Part shown: positions 41,620 to 50,196 of the stretch, one piece after another
How the letters are laid out: every line of letters starts with the position of its first letter
Position numbering within the stretch: position 1 is the first letter of the stretch
Assembly (NCBI RefSeq): GCF_003626645.1
Contig: NZ_RBAM01000008.1
Coordinates: forward strand, 341,763-405,762
Source: Streptomyces klenkii
GTDB lineage: Bacteria > Actinomycetota > Actinomycetes > Streptomycetales > Streptomycetaceae
DNA: 64,000 bases
Reading direction: 5' to 3'
Position numbers and translations under genes: made by a program
The notes under the pieces: model-generated
What the model was told of the DNA's origin: nothing
Database searches by the model: none
Seen by the model: the letters and a program-made list of their open reading frames with translations, nothing else

Positions 41620-41767
41620 GTGGGATCCTCGGGGTGCAACGGATTCGGTCTCGTTGATGCTAGGCGCATCATCCAGCCACAGCTAACTGGCATTCCCTCA
41701 GTGTCGCCCATCGGGCAGAGTGCTCATGAAGCCAGGTACCGCCGCCGCGGGCAAAATTCTGTACCAT

Positions 41768-41784
41768 ATACCCCCTGAGGGTAT
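41768..41784. promoter_or_regulatory. CsoR operator
   Basis: ATACCC-CCTGA-GGGTAT is a perfect palindrome of the copper-responsive CsoR type (TATACCCCCTxxGGGTATA-like). It is 76 bases upstream of csoR itself, so copper relieves autorepression. Confidence 0.85.
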
Positions 41785-41859
41785 GTAGGCGGGTACGCAC
41801 CGCACATGCGCGCCACAGAGCCCCCGGGACAGCAGCCGGACAGCAGGAGGACGGACGCC

Positions 41860-42243
41860 ATGACGACCACGGAAGCCCCGCTGACCAGCGGCGACGATGC
41901 GGCGGCGGTCGGCGGCGGCGCGGCCGCGGCCTGCCACGGCGAGGCGGCCACCCCGGCCGGTCCGCACGGCTACAGCAAGCAGAAGGACCAGCACCTCAAG
42001 CGCCTGCGCCGGATCGAGGGCCAGATCCGCGGCCTCCAGCGCATGGTCGAGGAGGACGTCTACTGCATCGACATACTCACGCAGGTGTCGGCGAGCACAA
42101 AGGCACTGCAGTCCTTCGCCCTGCAACTGCTGCAAGAGCACCTGCGGCACTGCGTCGCCCAGGCCGCGGTCAAGGGCGGGGACGAGATCGATGCGAAGGT
42201 GGCGGAGGCGAGCGCGGCGATCGCGCGCCTGCTGCGGACCTGA
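41860..42243 (+). CDS. csoR: Copper-sensing repressor CsoR
   Basis: 127 residues with a disordered N-terminus of about 40 residues, then HLKRLRRIEGQIRGLQRMVE. Cys69, His94 and Cys98 keep exactly the spacing (25 and 4) of the Cu(I) ligands of CsoR. It has a clear operator upstream. ATG at 41860 has CAGGAGG upstream; an earlier ATG at 41806 would add 18 residues. No copper P-type ATPase is next to it. Confidence 0.94.
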   Translation: MTTTEAPLTSGDDAAAVGGGAAAACHGEAATPAGPHGYSKQKDQHLKRLRRIEGQIRGLQRMVEEDVYCIDILTQVSASTKALQSFALQLLQEHLRHCVAQAAVKGGDEIDAKVAEASAAIARLLRT

Positions 42244-42316
42244 GCGGCCCGGTCAGTACCGTACGGGCCGGTCCGGCGCCGCCGGAATGCCGGCGGTGCC
42301 GGACGCACCCGAACCG

Positions 42317-42490
42317 TCAGTCCTCGCGCTTCCCGCCCGCGGGGACGACACGCAAAACCTCGTCGATTCGATCGGCGCTCAGCCGATCCTCATCCGCACT
42401 GGACGCGGCGATCATCAAATCACCGTAGAGATCGATCTCGATGAGGGCCACGGGATCCGGCCCGCCCGACGAACCGCGTCGCGAAACCAC
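42317..42490 (-). CDS. Small acidic conserved protein, 57 residues
   Basis: GTG with GGAGGTG eight bases upstream opens VVSRRGSSGGPDPVALIEID and continues LYGDLMIAASSADEDRLSAD, with an ERVR-like amphipathic end. Similar tiny proteins recur in Streptomyces genomes, but I cannot name the family. The frame is open further upstream with Glu/Thr/Arg-rich, codon-biased but implausible sequence, so the internal GTG is preferred. The 228 bases between this gene and the next (42491-42718) show only pyrimidine-rich GTCTCGGTCT repeats. Confidence 0.6.
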   Translation of the reverse strand: MVSRRGSSGGPDPVALIEIDLYGDLMIAASSADEDRLSADRIDEVLRVVPAGGKRED

Positions 42491-42718
42491 GTGATTCACC
42501 TCCTCGGGTCTTTCGCCTCGGGTCTGGGTCTCGGTCTCGGTTCCGGCCCGGACTTCCGCCTCGGCCGTCCTGGCCTCGTGCGGGTCTCGTCCGGGTCTTC
42601 CTCGTCTTTCCTGCTCTTTCCCGGTCTTTCGTTCCTCGGCTAACCAGCCTAGTGATCGGTACACATGGCGCGCATGGCACAGAAGGACCATTTCCATGGC
42701 CAACTACGCCCTGCCGCG

Positions 42719-43678
42719 TCAATTCCGCGGCGAAGCGACCGTCCCCGCATAGATATCGGCGGCGTCGGGTAGGTCCACGTCCACATCGGCGCCGAAGTCG
42801 TACAGCTCGACCGTGGAGGTCACCGTCATCGGGGCCCGCGGGGCCGACGGCCCCGTGCTCGCCACGCTGAAGCGGTGCCGCAGCCGGCGCGGCCTGCCCT
42901 CGTCGTCCAGATAGGCGTCGAAGGCCACCGTCCCGCTGGAGAAACCTTTGGCCGCCGTGGCGAGCGGCCCCCGGTCCCGCGCGGGCGCGGCGCGCACCGC
43001 CCGGCCGAGGTCGATCGTGCCCCAGTAGTGCCGCACGCGCACCCCGCCGACCCGCTCGTCCCTCATGTACGTCACCTCACGGGCCCCGCCGAGCAGTTCG
43101 GCCGCGGCCAGCGGATCGGTGGCGCCGTTGGTGAGGAGGTTCCCGTCGGCGAGCGAGGCCGTCGCGAGCTGCACCCACTTGTCGGGCGGCACGCCCGCGC
43201 CCCGGTTCTTCATGAAGAGCGCGCCCGGGGAGAAGAGCTCCGTGATCGGCCGGTGCTCGGCGTCACCGGCCGCATCCTCCGGCACGAGCACGGTCAGGTG
43301 CCCGGCGGGCCGCGCGAAGTCGTACCCGCCCGCGCCGTGGATGGTCAGCCGCGTGCCGCCGCTGACGGTCTCCATGGACGTCCGCACCCGCGCCCGGCCC
43401 GCCCTGGTCAGCGTCCGCGCCGCCTCGCGCACCGCGGCCCGCGCCCGCCCCGGGTCGGCCTCGTCGCCCGCCTGCCGGGCCTGGCCGCTCAGGCTCTTCA
43501 TGCTGTCGCGGAGCTCGGGGGCCTCGCCGGCGGCAGGGCCGCGGAGCGCACAGCCGGACACCAGGAGGCCGAGGACGATGCCGCCGGCCGTCACACCGGC
43601 GAGCGCCGCGGCCCTGCCGCGGCCCCGTCCTCCGCCTTCTCCGCGTCCTTCTCCGCGGCCTTCTCTCCGCGTCACCAT
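42719..43678 (-). CDS. Putative lipoprotein, LppX/LprG-like fold
   Basis: 319 residues. Arg/Gly-rich N-terminus (TRREGRGEGRGEGGGRGRGR), hydrophobic helix and lipobox LLVSGC near residue 42. The mature part resembles LolA-like lipoproteins (MKSLSGQARQAGDEADPGRA, GLTIHGAGGYDFARPAG-type strand, VAFDAYLDDEGRPRRLRHRF, ending TVELYDFGADVDVDLPDAA). Relatives carry lipids or glycolipids through the envelope. The start is uncertain: no strong ribosome site precedes the ATG. Confidence 0.75.
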   Translation of the reverse strand: MVTRREGRGEGRGEGGGRGRGRAAALAGVTAGGIVLGLLVSGCALRGPAAGEAPELRDSMKSLSGQARQAGDEADPGRARAAVREAARTLTRAGRARVRTSMETVSGGTRLTIHGAGGYDFARPAGHLTVLVPEDAAGDAEHRPITELFSPGALFMKNRGAGVPPDKWVQLATASLADGNLLTNGATDPLAAAELLGGAREVTYMRDERVGGVRVRHYWGTIDLGRAVRAAPARDRGPLATAAKGFSSGTVAFDAYLDDEGRPRRLRHRFSVASTGPSAPRAPMTVTSTVELYDFGADVDVDLPDAADIYAGTVASPRN

Positions 43679-43771
43679 GCCCTGCCAGCCCCCTGCCACC
43701 GACCCGCTGTGGAACCCGTTACTGCCAACGACGCCGTGGGCGCGGCCGTCACGGCCCGGTAGCGTGGTCAC

Positions 43772-43948
43772 GTGTCCGAGCCAGCATCCGCGCAGCCGTC
43801 CGCGGCCCACTTCACCAGCACCAGCGAGCGGGGTTCCTTCTGCTCGGCCCGCTGCACCTGCGGCTGGCGCGGCCCCGCCCGCCGCGCCCGCTCCCTGGCC
43901 CGCGACGACGCCGCGGGCCACGAGGCCTCGGCCGACACCACGGGGTGA
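43772..43948 (+). CDS. Small Cys-rich protein, 58 residues
   Basis: The GTG is six bases after TAGCGT (43760-43765), so the message looks leaderless. The product has a compact zinc-like motif, FCSARCTCGWRGPARRARSL (C-x3-C-x-C), and an acidic tail. It could be a small zinc-binding DNA/RNA-associated protein; no family name is certain. Divergent from the lipoprotein gene. Confidence 0.6.
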   Translation: MSEPASAQPSAAHFTSTSERGSFCSARCTCGWRGPARRARSLARDDAAGHEASADTTG

Positions 43949-44056
43949 CCGGCCGGCCTTCCCGCCCGCCCGTCCCCCGCGGAACCGCCGCCGCCCCCGC
44001 GTCATCTGTCTCCACAACAGGGGGAATCCAGCAGCACATCGGGTGACGGGGCGGGC

Positions 44057-45721
44057 ATGGCCGTTGACACAGGCACAAGCGGAACGAACGGGACGAAGGG
44101 CGCGGGCGGACGGGGCGGTGCGCGTACGGACGGCGCGCCCCGCGGCCCCCTGGGGAGGCGCCGGCTGCTCGCCGCGGGCGCCGGGCTGGCCACCGCCGGC
44201 GCCTGGGCGGCCTCGTGCGGCGACAGCAGCGGCCTGGAGCGGCCCACGCAAATGATCACCTCGGCCCGCGCCGTCCCCGCCACCCGGCGCCCGGACGCGG
44301 CCAAGGCCGACTGGAACGCCCTCGCCAAGGGCCTCGCGGGCGGCCTCGTCCGCCCCGGCGACGCCGACTACACGGCCGCCCGGCAGCTCTACAACACCCG
44401 CTTCGACGGCCTGCGCCCCGCCGGCATCGCCTATGTGACCGGCGCCCAGGACATCCGTGAGTGCCTCGCCTTCGCCCGCCGCTACAGCACGCGGATATCC
44501 ATACGCAACGGCGGCCACAGCTATGCCGGTTGGTCCAGCGGCACCGACCGGCTCGTGATCGACGTCTCCCGGCTGCGGACCGTCCGCACCCCGGACTCCG
44601 GCAGCGCGGTGATCGGCGCGGGCGCCAAGCTCATCGACGTCCAGACGGGGCTGGCCGGACACGGCGTCACCCTCCCCTCCGGCTCCTGCCCCACGGTCGG
44701 CATATCCGGCCTCGCCCTCGGCGGCGGACACGGCGTGACCTCCCGCGCCTACGGCCTGACCTGCGACAGCCTCACCGGCGCCACGCTCGTCACCGCCGAC
44801 GGCAAGCTCCTCGACTGCGACCCGGACCGCAACGCCGACCTCTTCTGGGCCCTGCGCGGCGCGGGCAACGGCAACTTCGGCGTCGTCACCGAGCTCCGCT
44901 TCCGCACCCGCAAGGCCGCGGACGGCGTCACCGGCTACGTCTCCTGGCCCTGGTCCCGGGCCGCCGACGTGATCCGCGCCTGGCAGGAGTGGGGGCCCAC
45001 CCGGCCCGACGAGATCTGGTCCTCCTGCGACCTGTCGGCCACGGCAGGCGGCACGCCGCGCATCTCCGTCTCCGCGTACTCCCTCGGCACGTACGGCGAC
45101 CTGGAGAACGCCCTGGACGAGCTGGTGGGCAAGGCCGGCGGCACGTCCAACGGCGTACGGCTGCGCCGCCGCGCCCACCTCGACATGGTCCGCGCCTACG
45201 CGGGCTGCTCCGACAAGTCGCAGACACAGTGCCACCTGCCGGGCCGCACGCCCGGCCGCGAGACCTCCGGCACGCTGGAGCGGGAGACGTACGGCGCCCG
45301 CTCGGACTTCTACGACCGGTCGCTGAACGCGGCGGGCCTGCGGGCCCTGACCGATCAGGTGGAACGTTTCGCCCGTGGGGGCGGCAGCGGCGGCGTCTCG
45401 GTCCAGCTGACGGCCCTGGGCGGCGCGGTCAACCGCGTCCAGCCGCTGGCCACGGCGTTCGTCCACCGCCGCTCGCGGTTCCTCGCCCAGTACCTGGCCC
45501 ACTGGGCGGCGGGCGGCTCCGGCAGCGCGCAGACGTCCTGGCTGGACGACATCCACGCGGCGATGCTGCGGCACGCCTCGGGGGCCGCGTACCAGAACTA
45601 CGCGGACGCGGGCCTGAAGGACTGGCGCAAGGCGTACTACGGCGACGCGGAGGGCCGCCTCACCAAGCTCAAGCGCCAGTACGACCCGGACCGCGTCTTC
45701 GACTTCCCTCAGGCGCTGTAG
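44057..45721 (+). CDS. Tat-exported FAD-linked oxidase (berberine-bridge type)
   Basis: 554 residues. Tat signal GRRRLLAAGAGLATAGAWAA; FAD domain with RNGGHSYAGWSSGTDRLVID, where His is the covalent FAD ligand; and PSGSCPTVGISGLALGGGHG, where Cys is the second (6-S-cysteinyl) ligand, so the cofactor is likely bicovalent. The C-terminus has the BBE motif NYADAGLKDWRKAYYGDAEG. Such enzymes oxidise sugars or phenolic alcohols; substrate unknown. Confidence 0.92.
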   Translation: MAVDTGTSGTNGTKGAGGRGGARTDGAPRGPLGRRRLLAAGAGLATAGAWAASCGDSSGLERPTQMITSARAVPATRRPDAAKADWNALAKGLAGGLVRPGDADYTAARQLYNTRFDGLRPAGIAYVTGAQDIRECLAFARRYSTRISIRNGGHSYAGWSSGTDRLVIDVSRLRTVRTPDSGSAVIGAGAKLIDVQTGLAGHGVTLPSGSCPTVGISGLALGGGHGVTSRAYGLTCDSLTGATLVTADGKLLDCDPDRNADLFWALRGAGNGNFGVVTELRFRTRKAADGVTGYVSWPWSRAADVIRAWQEWGPTRPDEIWSSCDLSATAGGTPRISVSAYSLGTYGDLENALDELVGKAGGTSNGVRLRRRAHLDMVRAYAGCSDKSQTQCHLPGRTPGRETSGTLERETYGARSDFYDRSLNAAGLRALTDQVERFARGGGSGGVSVQLTALGGAVNRVQPLATAFVHRRSRFLAQYLAHWAAGGSGSAQTSWLDDIHAAMLRHASGAAYQNYADAGLKDWRKAYYGDAEGRLTKLKRQYDPDRVFDFPQAL

Positions 45722-46022
45722 CGCGGCGCGGCGCCGGCGGCGCCGCCGTTGGCGGTACGTGTCGGTGCCGGTACCTGCGCATTCCGCCGGACCCTCGCCG
45801 CGGTGGTTGCGCACCGCGGCGGCGGATCGCTTGCAGCCTGCCGTGCGGCGCATCGGCCGCCGGTCGGGAGACCCGGCCTCTCAGCAGCGGCGCATCGGTC
45901 ACCGGTCGATAGGCCCGGCCTCTCCAGCCCGCCGCCACGGCGCTCCGCCACGACGGCGAGGGTCCGGCGGAATCCGCGAACCCCGCACCGGCACGTGCGC
46001 ACCCCCGATCCGCCGGAAGGGC
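45722..46022. repeat. Intergenic region with palindromic repeat element, copy D at 45781-45973
   Basis: 301 bases between convergent genes. The 193-bp element carries terminal repeats ATTCCGCCGGACCCTCGCCG (left) and CGGCGAGGGTCCGGCGGAAT (right), identical complements. The inverted symmetry continues weakly for another 25 bases outward on both sides. Inside, GGTCGGGAGACCCGGCCTCT and GGTCGATAGGCCCGGCCTCT occur as a near duplication also hinted at in copy A. No gene is credible here. Confidence 0.8.
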
Positions 46023-46754
46023 CTACGCCGCGAGGTCGTTGTCCCGGTGCCGGGGCGTCTCCCGCCCCGCCTCGGCGGCCTCGGCCGCGACGAGCGGCGG
46101 TGGCGCGGCCGCGACCGGCCCGGCCGACCGGACGAGCCAAGCGAACCGCGTGCGCGCGACCGCCCGCGTGAGCGGGGTCAGCGCCATCATGGCCAGCGGC
46201 GCCAGCAGCAGGGCGACCGCCGTGCCCAGGGCGAGGCCGCCGACCACGTCCGTCGGATAGTGCACGCCCATATAGACGCGGCAGAAGCCTTCCAGGAAGG
46301 CGAGGCCGATTCCGATCAGCCCGTACTTGCGGTTGGCGACGAAGAGGGCCACGCCGATGGCCATCGTCAGCGTCGCGTGGTCGCTGACGAAGGAGTAGTC
46401 GGTCTTGCCCTTGACCAGCACTTCCAGGCCGGTGTGGTCCACGAAGGGCCGGGGCCGCTTGACGAAGCCGCGGATCGGGATGTTGACGAGCAGGGCGAGG
46501 CCGGCGGCCAGCGGCGCCCAGAGCAGCGCGGCGACCGCGGCCGGGGCGTCCTGCCGCCGGCGCAGGCTCCACCAGGCGAGGACCATGAGGACGGCGAGGC
46601 CGAGCACGATCCCGTACTCGCCGATGAACTCCATGGCGTGATCGAGCCAGCCGGGGGCGTCCTTGGCGAGGCCGTTGATGTCATACAGCGTGCTGGTGTC
46701 GGGGTTCCCGCCCCTGGCCTGCGGCATGGGATACCCCGTCGCGAGTCCAGCCAT
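46023..46754 (-). CDS. PAP2-superfamily membrane phosphatase
   Basis: 243 residues with five to six transmembrane helices and the three PAP2 motifs: KRPRPFVD (K-x6-RP form), SFVSDHA, and RVYMGVHYPTDVVGG. Members dephosphorylate undecaprenyl pyrophosphate or phosphatidic acid at the outer face. Start ATG at 46754 lacks a strong ribosome site. Convergent with the oxidase gene, separated by repeat D. Confidence 0.92.
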   Translation of the reverse strand: MAGLATGYPMPQARGGNPDTSTLYDINGLAKDAPGWLDHAMEFIGEYGIVLGLAVLMVLAWWSLRRRQDAPAAVAALLWAPLAAGLALLVNIPIRGFVKRPRPFVDHTGLEVLVKGKTDYSFVSDHATLTMAIGVALFVANRKYGLIGIGLAFLEGFCRVYMGVHYPTDVVGGLALGTAVALLLAPLAMMALTPLTRAVARTRFAWLVRSAGPVAAAPPPLVAAEAAEAGRETPRHRDNDLAA

Positions 46755-46861
46755 GTGCCGTGGCCCCTTATCTGTCGCCTGTCGCTACGTCCAGCTGCCG
46801 ACCCCCGTGGTCCGTGCGTCGCTGTAGCCCCCGCTCAGTGGCGCTGCTTTCCCACTCTCAA

Positions 46862-46891
46862 TGGAACGCGCCACTCCGGCGGGGCGTTCCA
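46862..46891 (-). terminator. Hairpin downstream of the transglycosylase gene
   Basis: TGGAACGC and GCGTTCCA form an eight-bp stem with a GC-rich loop, 70 bases after the stop of the SLT/NlpC gene. Terminator or part of the PAP2 leader. The rest of 46755-46959 has no gene. Confidence 0.5.
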
Positions 46892-46959
46892 CTCTTCTCC
46901 CAATGATCACCAGGACGTTATGGAAGGGTGACCCATCGTCGCAGTTCGTTCCGGAGCGT

Positions 46960-47967
46960 TCATGCGGCGCTGCCTGCGGGCAGCGCTTTCGCGCCATCCT
47001 GGGTGACGCGTGTGGCCCCGATGTAATCCGGCATGTCGATCTTGTCAAAGCGGATCACGGCTCCCGTGTAGGGGGCGTTGATCATCTGCCCGCCGCCCAC
47101 GTAGATGCCCACGTGGTGGATGGAGCGCGGGTCCTTCAGGTCGTTGGCGAAGAACACGAGGTCGCCCGGGAGCAGCTCGTCCCGCTTGGGGTGCGGGCCC
47201 GCGTTCCACTGGTCGTTGGCCACGCGGGGCAGGGTGATGCCCACCGATTCGTACGCGGCCTTGGTGAGGCCCGAGCAGTCGAAGCGGCCGTTGTCCTCGG
47301 TGGTGCCGTCGCCGCCCCACAGGTAGGGCGTGCCGAGCTTCTCCTGGGCGTAGTAGATCGCCCCGGCGGCCTGCCGGGAGGGCGCGACCCTGCCGATGGG
47401 CCGGGCGAAGCTCTTCTCCAGCGTGCGGATCGAGTGGACGTACCCCTGCGTCTCGCGGTACGGCGGGATGCCGCGGTGCTGGATGACCGCGTACGAACCC
47501 GCGTTGTACGACGCGAGCATGTTGTCCGACAGGTCGCCGGGGACGTCCTTGACGTACTTGGAGAGCTCGCAGTCGTAGACGGCCGCGGAAGGGATCGCGT
47601 CCTGCGGATCCCATATGTCCTTCCTGCCGTCGCCGTTGGCGTCGATCGCGTGGGCGTCCCACGTGCCGGGGATGAACTGGGCTATCCCGCGCGCGTCGGC
47701 CGGGCTCACGGCCTTGGGGTTCCAGCCGCTCTCCGAATAGATCTGCGCGGCGAGGATCGCCGGATTGAGGGCGGGGCACAGATTGCCCCACTTCTGCACC
47801 AGCGTCTGGTACTGATCCGGCACGGCGCCCTTGGCCAGCCCTACGGAGCCTCCTCCGGCGCCCCCGAGCAGATTCGACGCGGCGGTGTACACGCCGATCA
47901 CGAGCAGCCCGATGAAGCACAGGCCCATCGCGATGCCCGCCGTCATGCCCACCCAGAGCTTCCGCAC
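46960..47967 (-). CDS. Bifunctional lytic transglycosylase / NlpC-P60 hydrolase
   Basis: 335 residues. Membrane anchor near residues 8-28 (GIAMGLCFIGLLVIGVYTAA), SLT-like domain with catalytic Glu in AAQIYSESGWNPKAVSPADA and RGIAQFIPGTW, then an NlpC/P60 domain with DCSGLTKAAY (Cys) and HHVGIYVGGG (His). The DANGDGRKDIWDP loop is an added Ca-binding-like insert. GTG at 47967 has GGGAGG upstream. Cuts both glycan and peptide parts of peptidoglycan. In S. coelicolor a similar protein lies beside the cmd operon (SCO4132 by recollection). Confidence 0.92.
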   Translation of the reverse strand: MRKLWVGMTAGIAMGLCFIGLLVIGVYTAASNLLGGAGGGSVGLAKGAVPDQYQTLVQKWGNLCPALNPAILAAQIYSESGWNPKAVSPADARGIAQFIPGTWDAHAIDANGDGRKDIWDPQDAIPSAAVYDCELSKYVKDVPGDLSDNMLASYNAGSYAVIQHRGIPPYRETQGYVHSIRTLEKSFARPIGRVAPSRQAAGAIYYAQEKLGTPYLWGGDGTTEDNGRFDCSGLTKAAYESVGITLPRVANDQWNAGPHPKRDELLPGDLVFFANDLKDPRSIHHVGIYVGGGQMINAPYTGAVIRFDKIDMPDYIGATRVTQDGAKALPAGSAA

Positions 47968-48122
47968 CCCGCAATCCTCCCCCAACGACCCGCTGCGTAT
48001 CCGCAATTTGTATCGATCCGTCAACAGGCGTGCAGTGCCGCCCCGTCGCCGCCACGCGTTACGGTGAGCGCGAGCGGCGGGCGGACCGGCGGGCGGACCG
48101 GCGCGTGCGAGGAGGAGGGGCC

Positions 48123-48332
48123 GTGGCGGAGCTCGACTGGATACCCATGACCGAGGGCGACGAGACGGAATACCTGGAGATCGCCTTCGCCGGGAACGGC
48201 GACGTGCACATCCGGACGAACACCGAGCCCGAGACCGTCGTGGTGACCACGGCGGCCAAGTGGGACGCCTTCGTCCTGGGCGTCAGGGCCGGGGAGTTCG
48301 ACCACTTCGTGGAGGACGTCCCCGGGCCGTGA
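48123..48332 (+). CDS. DUF397-like small protein
   Basis: 69 residues. The ending TAAKWDAFVLGVRAGEFDHF matches the C-terminus of DUF397 proteins, which usually pair with XRE regulators in Streptomyces (toxin-antitoxin-like or developmental pairs). No XRE partner is adjacent here. GTG with GAGGAGG upstream. Confidence 0.8.
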   Translation: MAELDWIPMTEGDETEYLEIAFAGNGDVHIRTNTEPETVVVTTAAKWDAFVLGVRAGEFDHFVEDVPGP

Positions 48333-48396
48333 GCCCGTCCGGCGCCCGGCCGGCACGGGATCAGCGTGATCTGCGGGATCAGCGGGATCCGCAGGA

Positions 48397-49830
48397 TCAG
48401 TCGTCGTCCTCGTCCTTCTCCTTGGACTTCTTCTTGCTCTTGGGCTTCTTGTGGGCGCCGGGCGAGGACGACGGGGCCGCGTCGGCGGGCACGGCCTTCG
48501 GCGACGCTGGGTTCCCGCCCGGCGCGCGGTCCGCGGACTCCGTCGGCGGCGCCTCGGGCCGCTGCGAGCCCGTCTCGCTGCCGGAGCCGCCGAAGACGGA
48601 CGCCCCGATCACCGCTGCCACCAGGAACGCCACGGCACCGGCCACGGCGCTGAGCAGCACCTTGGGACTGCGTATGCCCTTGCCGCCGCCACCGGAGCCC
48701 GGGCCCTTGAGCCCGCCCGCACCCTGGGAGCCGCGGGAGCTCCTGCTGCCGCCGGAGGATCTGCGGTGCCCCTGCGACGGCGCGGCCCCCGGGGCCTGAG
48801 CCGGAGCCGGCGCCGGGATGCCCGGCGGGACAACAGGCGCCCCAGGGACACCGGGTGCCCCAGGAATGCCAGGAGCCCCAAGGGCTCCGGGAACGGCCGC
48901 GGCGGGCCGCACGGACGGCGGCACCGGCGGCCGGCCGGGCACACCCGCCGGCACGGCAGGCGCAGGCGCGTGCACCGGCTCCGGCAGGGGCGTCCGGACG
49001 GGCCGGAGCGGCTCCTCCCACGACGGCCCGGCGAACCAGTCGGCCGCCTCCTGCGCGGTCGGCCGGTCCTCCGGCTTCTTCGCGAGCATCCGCAGCAGGA
49101 AGGCCTCGAAGGCGGGCGGCAGATCCGCCCGGTGCTGACGGGGCGGCACCGGCGGCGTGTCCACGTGCAGGTAGAGCAGGGCGGTCGGGCTGTCCGCCCA
49201 GAAGGGCGGCTGCCCGGCCAGGAGCTGATAGAGCACGCAGCCGAGCGCGTAGACGTCCGAGGCGGGGCCGGCGACCTTGCCCAGGGCCCGCTCCGGGGCG
49301 AGGTACGTACTCGTGCCGACGATCTGGCCGACGCGGGTCAGCGCGGCGGACGTCTCGTCCACGAACCGGGCGATGCCGAAGTCGCCGATCTTCAGGGTGT
49401 CGTCGGCGTCGAGCATCAGATTGCCGGGCTTGATGTCCCGGTGGACGACGCCCTGGCGGTGCGCCGCGGCGAGGCCGGCCGCGGACTGCGCGGCGATCCT
49501 GGCCACCCGGCGCGGGGCGAGCGGCCCGCGCGCGGACAGCTCCTGGGCCAGGCTCGGGCCCCTGACCAGCTCCATCACCAGATAGAAGCGCCCGTCCCAG
49601 GACCCGAAGTCGTAGACGGCGACCACCTGAGGATGATTCAGCCGCGCGGCGGTCTGCGCCTCCAGCCGGAAGCGGGAGGCGGCGGATTCGTCGCCGTCGT
49701 CGCCCAGCAGCAGCTTCACCGCGACCTGACGGCCCAGCACCTCGTCCTGCGCCTGCCAGACTTCGCCCATGCCGCCGCGGCCGAGCAGCTCCGCCAGCCG
49801 GTAGCGATCGGCAACCAGCACCCGTACCAC
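48397..49830 (-). CDS. Membrane-anchored Ser/Thr protein kinase
   Basis: 477 residues. Kinase domain at residues 8-270: LGRGGMGEVW (P-loop), VAVKLL (ATP Lys), HRDIKPGN (catalytic), KIGDFGIARFV (DFG), YLAPE. Then a Pro/Ala-rich linker with PGAPGVPGAPVVPPG repeats, one transmembrane helix (VLLSAVAGAVAFLVAAVIGA) and an extracytoplasmic tail ending in Lys/Glu/Asp-rich KKPKSKKKSKEKDEDDD. No PASTA repeats, so the sensor part is unlike PknB. Two GTG starts (49830, 49821) are possible. Divergent from the cmd-like operon. Confidence 0.93.
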   Translation of the reverse strand: MVRVLVADRYRLAELLGRGGMGEVWQAQDEVLGRQVAVKLLLGDDGDESAASRFRLEAQTAARLNHPQVVAVYDFGSWDGRFYLVMELVRGPSLAQELSARGPLAPRRVARIAAQSAAGLAAAHRQGVVHRDIKPGNLMLDADDTLKIGDFGIARFVDETSAALTRVGQIVGTSTYLAPERALGKVAGPASDVYALGCVLYQLLAGQPPFWADSPTALLYLHVDTPPVPPRQHRADLPPAFEAFLLRMLAKKPEDRPTAQEAADWFAGPSWEEPLRPVRTPLPEPVHAPAPAVPAGVPGRPPVPPSVRPAAAVPGALGAPGIPGAPGVPGAPVVPPGIPAPAPAQAPGAAPSQGHRRSSGGSRSSRGSQGAGGLKGPGSGGGGKGIRSPKVLLSAVAGAVAFLVAAVIGASVFGGSGSETGSQRPEAPPTESADRAPGGNPASPKAVPADAAPSSSPGAHKKPKSKKKSKEKDEDDD

Positions 49831-50196
49831 CCTTGATCTCGATGCCCCCGTGGCGCGCGGGCCGGCCCGACGGCCCAGGGGCGCGATCGGCGCCCGGAGC
49901 GCGCTCGGGACAGCGTACCGACCGAACAGACTCTCGCCCGTACATCCCCGTGACCCCCCGATCCGCCGGACGTTGCCCGGCGTCCATGCCCGTGATACAC
50001 AGAGTCACCTTAGAAGCACCCACTGACATCACCCTGCGTCGCAGGTCAGGGCCCTCCGGGGAGCATGCGTACGAGTTCCGCCAAGAAATGCCGTCAAGTC
50101 GACATGCTGAGGCGCGATCTTCGGCGAAGATAGGTCCTGACCTTTGCCCAGCGGTGAGGGTGTTGACAACAACCCATAAGGGGCGGTGAGTTGCAC
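49831..50196. other. Divergent promoter region of kinase and cmd-like operon
   Basis: 366 bases without a gene. It contains CTGCGTCGCAG (inverted repeat near 50036), TAGGTC near 50132 as a possible -10 for the operon and GAAGATAG-type A/G-rich sequence. GC content is visibly lower between 49970 and 50190 than around it, as expected of a regulatory region. No operator can be named. Confidence 0.4.

Noticed and set aside
41620..41700. Possible PHO box before the DUF47-pit genes
   Set aside because: No pair of 11-base GTTCA-like units is present; only GTTAGCTGTGG resembles one half.
42491..42703. Upstream extension of the small acidic protein (Glu/Thr/Arg repeats)
   Set aside because: Low complexity from pyrimidine-rich repeats, no ribosome site at its ATG; the internal GTG has a strong one.
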